Below are positions 10,101-13,813 of a stretch of DNA of 20,519 nt, in pieces. Source of the stretch: a bacterium (lineage in GTDB: Bacteria > UBP15 > UBA6099); contig JAKQPS010000086.1 of the NCBI GenBank assembly GCA_029564595.1, forward strand, positions 1 through 20,519, written 5' to 3'. The notes beneath the pieces were generated by a model, which did not search any database, was not told where the DNA came from, and saw only the letters and a list, made by a program, of their open reading frames with translations. Every line of letters starts with the position of its first letter. The stretch's first letter is position 1. Both the position numbers and the translations under genes were made by a program.

Positions 10101-12544
10101 TCGGTGTTGCAAGCAATTGGAGTATGTGCGCATGATGCTTGCGCCGAGCCGGGATTTAGGCACTCGCTGATTGTCAGAGGATTGCCGTCGTCGCAGTCCG
10201 CAGCCGACGCGCACTCTAGCGAATTGTTTACACATGACGACTGCGCGGTCCCGGGGCTAAGGCATGCGTCGAGCGTCATTGGATTGCTGTCATCACAATC
10301 CGTATTTCCAAGACATGCGACTGCGGCATGCGAGCAAGCGGCGTCAGCAGTTCCTGCCGCAACGCAAGTATCAAGGGTATGTGCGTCAGCATCGTCGCAA
10401 TCAGCGTCATTTAAACACGCAATCGGGGTATGCGCGCATTCTGCATCCGTAGTTCCGGCAGCCACACATGAATCTAGCGTGTGAGCATCATCGTCGTCGC
10501 AGTCCGCGTCATTTAGACATTCAATCCCATTATGGACGCAGACTGCCCCCGCCGTTCCGGGGTTCAGGCAAACATCCTCTGTGCGAGCGTCCGAGTCGTC
10601 GCAATCAGCAGAACTTAAACACTCAATTGCAACGCTTGAGCACAAGGACTGAATCGTTCCCGGATTCAAACACGAGTCCAGAGTGTAATTGTCAGCATCG
10701 TCGCAATCTGCGTCCGTGTTGCAAGCGATTGCGGTGTTTACGCATAAGGACGAAGCGCTTAACGGGTTCTCGCACACGTCAATCGTCAGCGCGTCCGCGT
10801 CGTCGCAATCTGCGTCTGTCGCGCAATCAATCGGTGCGTTCACGCATGACGACTGCGCGGTTCCGGGACTTGCGCATGTGTCGAGCGTCAAAACATCATC
10901 GTCGCCGCAGTCCGCGTCAGTGATACATTCAATTCCGTTATGGACGCAGACAGCCCCCGCCGTTCCGGGGTTCAGACAAACATCATCCGTGCGGACATCC
11001 GCGTCGTCGCAATCAGCGTCGCTCGAACAATCAGGAATCACATAGTTTATAGTCAAAGAAGTTACGGCGGAGTGTCCGGCAACATCCTGCGCGGACACCA
11101 CAAACGCGTTCAATCCTTCGTCCAGAGCCGCGTCAAAAAACGTCCATGTCCCTCCTGAAAGCGTCGCCGCCTCTCCGTTAACCTCAACGGAGGAAACCCC
11201 GCTCACGGCGTCAGACGCGGAACCTGATAGAGTTATCACAGGCGCGACCACCACTTGCCCGTCCGCGTGACTTGTCACGCTCACAACAGGCGGCGCGGTG
11301 TCCAGCGTAAACGAAACGCTCTTTTTCACAGCCGCATTATTACTTGTGTCCTTGCAATCTACTGTCGCTGAATGTGTTCCGTCGGCGGGCGACAGCGGAC
11401 AGATCACAGAGAACGGAGTTACTGCGCATCCTGCAGTCACATCCGCCCCGTCCAGTTTTACGACCACTGTCGCTGTGGCGACCGCCTCGTTGTCTTCAAG
11501 CTCGGCGCTCAACACCACAGGCGCCGCGTCGAGTAGCGCGCCAGCCGTCGGCTCCTCAATCGTTATCACCGGCTTGCTTGTGTCCGGAGCGTCGTAATTA
11601 ATGATTAGTATATAGTTGGCAACATGACCCGCCGCGTCTTCAGCCGTCACCGCTATGGCGTTCGCTCCCTCGTCCAGAGACACGCCCGGCATCGTCCACA
11701 CTCCGCCAAAAATCGCAACCGCCTCTCCGTTCACTTCGACTGACGCCACGCCGCTCGTCGCGTCGCTCGCAGTTCCTGAAACAGTTATCGTGGGAGTTGT
11801 CACAACCTGACCATTTTCATGGCTAGTGACAGCCAGCGCGGGCGGCGTCGTGTCAACAACTAAGCTAACGCTCGCTCGCGGCGCGGCGTTTCCGCTTGTG
11901 TCCGCGCAATCAATCGTCGCCGTATGCGACCCGTCCGCTGGTGAAAGCGAGCAGAATACCGACAAAGCGGACACATCGCACTGAGCGGTTATATTCGCGT
12001 CATCCAGCTTCACCACAACCGTTTCGGGATCAACCGCAACATCGTCCATCAAACTTGCCGACAACACAACTGAGGAAGCGGGAAACAACTCGCCGTTATC
12101 AGGCGACAGGATATCGATTTCAGGCGGTTCTTCGTCTCCCGCCGCATTTTCGATAATCACGTTTACTGACGCTGTCGAATAGTGACTGGATGGCGGAGCG
12201 GCTGAATATGCGCGAATGGAAATCTGTATAGGCCCGTCAGAATAATCAGAAGTGTCTAAAAAGAAAGTGTGGCTACCTAAACGACCGCCAACACGAATCC
12301 TGTCCGCCTCGGCTCCGCCGGCATACAGTATCAGCGTGTGCATCGAGCCGCCGTTAATGCCGTATTCGCACGACACCGGAATAATTCCGAATACGACTTC
12401 GCCCGATTCCGGCGATTCTATCGATATCCATGGGATATGCGCCGCCAGAAGCCGCCCCGCAGCCATAAAAACTCCTGCGAGAACGAACGCTCCGATGACG
12501 ACCGCCAGCAATCTCAGAGCCACACGTCCTTTTTGTCTATTCAT
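1199..12544 (-). CDS. Giant exported multi-domain surface protein: Ig-like, cysteine-repeat, FlgD-like and FN3-like domains
   Basis: One unbroken frame encodes 3781 residues from the ATG at 12544, preceded by GGAG at 12551-12554. A TTG four codons upstream (12556) overlaps that site and is less likely to be the start. Residues 1-35 are a basic N-terminus plus a long hydrophobic segment (signal peptide or anchor). Order, in approximate residues: Ig-like domains 37-503, where two consecutive modules of about 184 residues are similar to each other; 14 six-cysteine repeats of 34 residues, 506-982; Ig-like domains to about 1185; a helical, Pro/Ser/Glu-rich linker 1185-1300; further beta-rich segments; a concanavalin/LamG-like region 1785-1991; an unassigned stretch to 2343; nine more cysteine repeats 2344-2648; Ig-like domains ending in D-T-T-P-P or D-x-TPP linkers; two FlgD-like Ig domains with PNPFSPD and GVYTYRVRARD motifs at about 3065-3182 and 3279-3399; and a C-terminal FN3-like fold from about 3517. 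I see no sorting signal at the C-terminus. By family knowledge such proteins act outside the cell as adhesins or scaffolds; the ligand is unknown. Confidence 0.93.
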   Translation of the reverse strand: MNRQKGRVALRLLAVVIGAFVLAGVFMAAGRLLAAHIPWISIESPESGEVVFGIIPVSCEYGINGGSMHTLILYAGGAEADRIRVGGRLGSHTFFLDTSDYSDGPIQISIRAYSAAPPSSHYSTASVNVIIENAAGDEEPPEIDILSPDNGELFPASSVVLSASLMDDVAVDPETVVVKLDDANITAQCDVSALSVFCSLSPADGSHTATIDCADTSGNAAPRASVSLVVDTTPPALAVTSHENGQVVTTPTITVSGTASDATSGVASVEVNGEAVAIFGGVWTMPGVSLDEGANAIAVTAEDAAGHVANYILIINYDAPDTSKPVITIEEPTAGALLDAAPVVLSAELEDNEAVATATVVVKLDGADVTAGCAVTPFSVICPLSPADGTHSATVDCKDTSNNAAVKKSVSFTLDTAPPVVSVTSHADGQVVVAPVITLSGSASDAVSGVSSVEVNGEAATLSGGTWTFFDAALDEGLNAFVVSAQDVAGHSAVTSLTINYVIPDCSSDADCDDADVRTDDVCLNPGTAGAVCVHNGIECITDADCGDDDVLTLDTCASPGTAQSSCVNAPIDCATDADCDDADALTIDVCENPLSASSLCVNTAIACNTDADCDDADNYTLDSCLNPGTIQSLCSSVAIECLSSADCDDSDARTEDVCLNPGTAGAVCVHNGIECLNDADCDDDDAHTLDSCVAAGTTDAECAHTPIACLNDADCDDADAHTLDTCVAAGTADAACSHAAVACLGNTDCDDSNPMTLDACLSPGTAQSSCVNNSLECASAADCDDGNPLTISECLNPGSAQASCAHTPIACNTDADCDDQNEYTINTCVNGGALNAECIVATIACLSDADCNDDDERTLDYCVFAGTSGAECSHTPIACSNDADCDDDNPYTIDTCAAAGTADASCSHAAVACITDTDCDDSNPLTLDACVNARIAESVCSNVACEVACETDADCDDGDPLTAGACENAGTCDASCAQTEVVPEPEEPAQLTLKIVAPVNGHITNSLALTVNGEATIGATVSVNGMSAAVGEDGAFSAVLNLEEGANTIIASATLADDTITKEVEITADTTSPSVISVAPDDGALFEISPDRIAVRVEDNPGGVGLDSASVRLFLDGEELISQYVATSGAYEASPGAMPSGRRIVTMTAFDLAGNSIEWAGSFVVAGRGPKITIKKLPGWVDGARGYAVAPVQYSDDESVPSDEQQEPVEALAMMQSLASPSSPFSAIASSSSVNIETMLALLKARKQEGGMPWKFPEVADAIAAEYEQRGTLPDELPDAPALKGTMEALVEETDAPLDIESIEAIVDGRPVESEYDAQTKTLTASLDGFAPGEYEATFTASDIDGNETMTMETFNLTYSVDALMLENVTSPGDQISFGDTFRIRLDSSHDELYTPWATLYNTDNTTVYPGGVGPCYGSHFVTSGFNLQHIEGTEYSYEAQGPLYTTLDLDGNEASHVIAVTLMSAYNYEQGVGECLYSSISMEVVGEGAPQISSGSITNVNHPEWKTVAVGESARIEVEATPGAALECVIAAGLFTSDGEPSILTTSQMIETQQGVYVCEAVIDSRPDVEGESAHFVLAVIQSHGVMLSIIDDFITYRENINEVHLRNISRTGASDIAPGEMFEITAAGVSGMTELPALILDMAVFSSNIDGPFQFASPLVEVSPGSGEYRIEATLDVVPEGVTAIRAAVGHPDMSVKPALSTEFLTVIPFAPAAPTLITHIDGVEVQEGYVASDNFEPVVAGTAEHDSTVNVYRYDEDGSFEISPVPDGPSLYAVYQQESIGYYTDNYDDGIRQYWGYGGSDWPGSCESVIETDGVLRLRPLPGGGCSPYDSYITDWANVSPDYFKLKTDIFIPSASAPTNATIEGLYRLSFLVDGESQRDMISAIWGIDIQNASPAQTSLEVRINESVVCATTTMSVALDEWKTFAIEYIQGSEQSTFGVYIDESLAMTCDAQVHMEGRVTTPRIDATASLESEAYTIDIDNFQASFNTPAGYRISGPAFSIDQVAYDMFGDSGLYLSVCGVSPYGPQPLPQLDSCVDGSADINVALATIYNMGLPDGGVTADVKATMYTIGGVSDAIAYMEAMVAAQHIGGYKVDAFGPALIAQGVGNPYLPAIPVQAQEPICLMKPGAPGWLRWNSASQQYLASRTPFEYNGIQFSDYVIWGLTETGESGFIINQDDTPVWWADGEENISAATIEFFDGNRNVNATVFSVASFINDLPNMGVTVHAVAHDILIAPNDPKGVNTPDNPEDDHYTWNPAALDAAGIGLAPSTNCVGGLFELIGTTTSDPEGAFSALVTVPFTAPGDHIILARSFNPQTGALISQSPTVTYHINESGDIVCDTDADCDDGIALTLDACVDPGTIQSTCLHTQIACNTDADCDDGNAYTINTCVNGGTLNSECVVATIACLSDSDCNDENAYTLDACIDAGTADAACSHATIACLTDSDCNDDDAYTIDSCVSPGMADAACSHSPIACLNNSDCDDGNPLTIDTCLSAGTAQSACENTAIACNIDADCDDGNAYTINTCVNGGALNAECAVASIACLSDSDCNDENAYTIDSCVFPGTAEAACSHTPIACLNNSDCDDDNPLTIDICLSAGTAQSACENTAIACNIDADCDDNNALTLDACVDPGTIQSTCSHTDIIPADTTPPVIVFTSHTNGDLTNNPQPTIVVSITDAETGVDWATLECVAPVACAIARVTGTDTAQITLAAPLPEGANTIHAIASDLANPANTASEPISLIIDTTPPAITILNPQSGNWVAPGLYTARVRVVEANGIDRVQMRLNTTYKGDADCVESAATPGEYICEYEYNFSGMHNQNPTIGVVATDIPGNSSEGTVTFTVKNNASQVVSATLTNLTNPSATSISVGEKFKLTIRTSNSHTTPQFRIVNANRWPAPDSDIAFTITASSRTGNNWNLEGTLLSASDDGGNSFVELRAAASTNGFTTVVLSNALILDTGQIPPAKPTITRPRNNQTVGDKTVDIRGKSDPGTIVTIYIGAPGAGEPLSPTAVTAANGNYQVNITFELAGEKTIYAVAEKITTGALSEPSDPRVFRIRDRSIPVIEDLAAAPNPFSPDISIGSKDATTITANIYDETLSRWQIEVRNSSNTRMIEYEEYIVDPSPQGPNPVSFTWDGRRHMNNGNIVAVPEGVYTYRVRARDEFNNQTAWITGTVRIDKTPPTVAIASPPNGAAIVDAEFTIVINAADNIAIDHIVLYVDGQEIATIAEPVVPGRYEYTFLSAQIGPGVRSISVVAVDTAGNQSVATVIHIDVVYAIDTDPPTLTNASASEQYISPAFSPGVKDTVTFSATAADKNPSHWTLRIEDAAAVEVFGYEEAFISSQPDTPIDFSYTWDGTGSDETGNLPDGVYTYIISAYDAAGNVASATSPITIDNTPPSALITSPEEGRIVGGITFAITVEAADNFDVASVALYVDGELDSQAVQTATETWRTTLYPHLHGDGPHVLSVIATDPAGNPSSTLYPITLGQGFFSPFSYASADNPNAASDINIIIDTVAPKPPINLRTNENPTGAISLSWIPPTTNTDGSPLSDLAGYNIYLITQTGGCEPVSPVSGDAVPVSCGNGDIPDAFEINGPSFNYNGIDFNSTPAGNSPVWLDASSPQNTFAALPFSDVSSVNPSAPVYVYLLQAHLTGNDGLPAGVYFITAYSQAHLTDVESWLYDQIRFGALGEDSKVVALAPACVNAGFSGSLSASPLPLLSVPFFVREKVNTGLISPVPEPEFLYDSSLSLPSESMIAATAVDSAGNESVFSNFVRITD
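4601..5515 (-). repeat. Second in-gene array: nine 102-base cysteine-repeat units
   Basis: Within the giant gene, nine tandem units of 34 codons encode residues about 2344-2648. The protein pattern per unit is C-x2-D-x-DC-[DN]D, then T-[IL]-[DN]-x-C, then a Gly-containing turn, then x-C and a variable tail ending in I-A, about six cysteines per two-turn unit counting the next start. The pattern resembles the CDDGN-x-T-x-D-x-C style repeats known from Dictyostelium and myxobacterial surface proteins; that family assignment is by eye. The acidic D-x-D-x-x-D cluster could bind calcium. Units 2, 6 and 10-like types recur with a three-unit period. Confidence 0.9.
4675..5176 (-). repeat. Recent segmental duplication inside the second cysteine array (306-base offset)
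   Basis: The stretch at about 4675-4870 reappears at 4981-5176, exactly 306 bases (three 102-base units) away, with only scattered substitutions; for example the run around GATGTTGCAGGCGATTGCGG is shared at 4691 and 4997. A second relation exists at a 408-base offset: the stretch starting at 4872 matches that starting at 5280 for more than 100 bases. Nucleotide-level identity, including third codon positions, points to recent unequal recombination rather than selection on protein alone. Confidence 0.85.
9599..11029 (-). repeat. First in-gene array: fourteen 102-base cysteine-repeat units
   Basis: Fourteen tandem 34-codon units encode residues about 506-982 of the giant protein. The same C-x2-DADCDD and T-x-D-x-C pattern as in the other array is seen. 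Units are more diverged than in the second array, but higher-order copies are visible: unit 1 and unit 5 share the segment around CLNPGTAGAVC at a 408-base offset (10531 versus 10939), and units 8 and 13 match at a 510-base offset (9771 versus 10281). The last two units deviate, with an extra CEVA insertion and a shifted cysteine, as expected at an array edge. Confidence 0.9.
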
Positions 12545-12711
12545 AGAAATCTCCAATTATTTTAGACAACGCAAACACCTCCATAACACGCCTACGAATG
12601 CCCCACCTACATTCGAGACATATCGCAACGACGCGTCATGCGAGTAACATGCTATGTTTACCGGCCTAATGTTGTTGCTTATTCGCCTACATTACTTGAT
12701 TGCGCGACGAT

Positions 12712-12739
12712 ATTATCATATCCAGTTGTCTCATGTCAA
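12712..12739 (-). promoter_or_regulatory. Sigma70-like promoter for the giant surface gene
   Basis: On the minus strand TTGACA (12734-12739, six of six matches to the -35 consensus) is followed after 16 bases by GATAAT (12712-12717, five of six to the -10 consensus). Transcription would start near 12705, giving an untranslated leader of about 160 bases before the ATG at 12544. It is correctly oriented for the giant gene and its downstream partner. The match is good, but no start site has been mapped. Confidence 0.6.
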
Positions 12740-12740
12740 C
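12725..12740. promoter_or_regulatory. Operator-like inverted repeat between divergent promoters
   Basis: GTTGTCTCATGTCAAC is an imperfect palindrome (arms GTTGTC and GTCAAC around TCAT, five of six pairs). It overlaps the -35 box of the leftward promoter and the -35 box of a candidate rightward promoter, a position where one regulator could control both. The arms are short, so chance occurrence cannot be excluded. Confidence 0.3.
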
Positions 12741-12753
12741 CATGTTTTATTAT
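12726..12753 (+). promoter_or_regulatory. Candidate distal rightward promoter toward the cas operon
   Basis: TTGTCT (12726-12731, four of six) and TATTAT (12748-12753, five of six) are separated by 16 bases on the plus strand. Transcription would start near 12760, leaving a leader of roughly 415 bases that includes the 60-codon ORF at 12970. It overlaps the leftward promoter back to back. A further weak pair, TTGCGC at 12793-12798 and TATTAT at 12817-12822 with 18-base spacing, lies just downstream. Confidence 0.3.
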
Positions 12754-12969
12754 CGCTATTATGTTATTGTCGCGCGGCAACTATTGGCATCATTGCGCTC
12801 GTGGATCGCAATTATTTATTATTTTGAGAATAAGCCCACCTACTGCCATTGATATTAGTTATCTTGTCACAGCCCATGTGTAAACTATTCAACAAGAGTT
12901 GGAAAACAAATTGTTCTAGCCGAATAACGACATTGTCGAGGCTGAACTTTTTAACACTGCGGAGGTTTC

Positions 12970-13152
12970 ATGAATATTAAGAATGCGCGATTTCTTCTAC
13001 AGAAATCAGCAACAACTTTTGTATGCTTGCGACAACCGATCATCGTCTTAAAAGCCGCTCACGTATTTCCATGCGCATATTGCGCAAACACTTTAACGTT
13101 AAATATAATTGAGCGGACACAAATAGCAAAAAGAATAGATATTCAACAATAA
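12970..13152 (+). CDS. Possible small protein upstream of cas6 (60 residues)
   Basis: An ATG at 12970 follows GGAGG at 12961-12965 (four bases of spacing, slightly short) and opens a 60-codon frame ending at 13152, 22 bases before cas6. The product is basic, with a hydrophobic middle (around VCLRQPIIVLKAAHVF) and a C-x2-C pair (CAYC); I recognise no family. In Myxococcus xanthus a short ORF, devI, precedes the related dev cas genes and encodes a small developmental inhibitor. The position here is comparable, but I see no sequence similarity that I can vouch for. The strongest cas6-proximal promoter lies inside this frame, which argues against it or implies dual use. Confidence 0.35.
   Translation: MNIKNARFLLQKSATTFVCLRQPIIVLKAAHVFPCAYCANTLTLNIIERTQIAKRIDIQQ
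13080..13109 (+). promoter_or_regulatory. Proximal cas operon promoter with embedded palindrome
   Basis: TTGCGC (13080-13085, four of six) and a perfect TATAAT (13104-13109) are separated by 18 bases. The perfect 12-base palindrome TTTAACGTTAAA (13092-13103) fills the spacer and abuts the -10 box, a classic operator position for a repressor. Just upstream, TGCGCATATTGCGCA (13073-13087) carries two self-complementary TGCGCA copies. Transcription would start near 13116, about 60 bases before the cas6 ATG. Confidence 0.5.
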
Positions 13153-13174
13153 GCGAATTAAATGGAGGTGGCGC

Positions 13175-13807
13175 ATGCCCGCAATTGATGTTTCTTTCAA
13201 AATCAACGGCGAAAAACTACCCGCCGACCACGGTTATCCGATGCTTTCCGCCGTATCACGAATGGTTCCAAGCATTCACAGCGATTCAACGTGTGGTATT
13301 TTCCCTGTCAACGGCGTCAACACAGGCGACAGATTCATAGCGCTGACTGATAGGAGCCGCCTTGTTTTCAGGCTCAGCCACGAAAAGCTTCCGGATCTGC
13401 TAAAGCTCGCCGGAAAAAAGATTCTTATAAGTGAATGCCAGCTTCGTCTCGGCATTCCTGAAGTGTTCTCATTGAAGCCGTCTTCTCATTTAAAAAGCAG
13501 ACTTGTCACAATAAAAGGATTCATGGAGCCGGAGCCTTTTCTTGAAGCTGCCGTCCGTCAGTTGTCTGAGATGGGAATAAACGGAAAGCCGTCTCTCGCG
13601 ATTAGAGCTTCCCAAAGAAGCGCCGCTATGGCAGAAGCTGCCTGCCATTATGTAAGGCGCACCCTGCGCGTTAAAGACAAAGAGATAGTCGGATATGCCA
13701 TGATCGTCGAAAGCCTCACCGCCGAAGAATCCATCCTGCTCCAAGAAAAAGGAATCGGTGGCCGCCGCCGCATGGGCTGCGGACTTTTTCTGCCGTATAA
13801 AGGGTAG
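13175..13807 (+). CDS. cas6: Cas6 crRNA-processing endoribonuclease, MYXAN-type (Cmx6)
   Basis: The product (210 residues, usual size for the family) should cleave pre-crRNA within each repeat and hold the 3' handle in the Cascade complex. The C-terminus carries the Cas6 glycine-rich loop, residues 193-203 (GIGGRRRMGCG), followed by a short strand. The N-terminal pattern Y21 ... P32-x2-H35 matches the region that carries the catalytic histidine in many Cas6 proteins, so H35 is the candidate. A strong GGAGGTG at 13164-13170 sets the start. It is the first gene of the cas operon, and its stop is six bases before the cas3 ATG, implying coupled translation. The MYXAN assignment rests on sequence feel plus gene order. 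Confidence 0.9.
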   Translation: MPAIDVSFKINGEKLPADHGYPMLSAVSRMVPSIHSDSTCGIFPVNGVNTGDRFIALTDRSRLVFRLSHEKLPDLLKLAGKKILISECQLRLGIPEVFSLKPSSHLKSRLVTIKGFMEPEPFLEAAVRQLSEMGINGKPSLAIRASQRSAAMAEAACHYVRRTLRVKDKEIVGYAMIVESLTAEESILLQEKGIGGRRRMGCGLFLPYKG

Positions 13808-13813
13808 TGAAAT

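Larger units (their letters stand above)
12545..13174. other. Intergenic region between giant surface gene and cas operon
   Basis: This 630-base stretch separates two divergent units and is visibly more A+T-rich than the giant gene. It contains the promoters, inverted repeats and small ORF listed separately. I see no CRISPR repeats, no tRNA, no insertion-sequence ends and no transposase remnant. The heptamer C-R-CCTAC occurs four times on the plus strand (12589-12595, 12604-12610, 12684-12690, 12837-12843). An 81-residue open frame at 12638-12883 has no ribosome binding site and no recognisable features, and I do not call it a gene. Confidence 0.8.

Noticed and set aside
4601-11029. Regular 102-base repeats that could be taken for a CRISPR or non-coding satellite array
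   Set aside because: The period is a multiple of three, the units are in frame in one long coding sequence, and the conserved positions are cysteines and acidic residues rather than a fixed repeat with unique spacers.
12545-12556. TTG start four codons upstream for the giant protein
   Set aside because: The TTG overlaps the GGAG that correctly spaces the ATG at 12544; nothing suitable precedes the TTG.
12638-12883. An 81-codon plus-strand open frame in the intergenic region
   Set aside because: It has no ribosome binding site, overlaps promoter sequences, and its composition looks like translated non-coding DNA.
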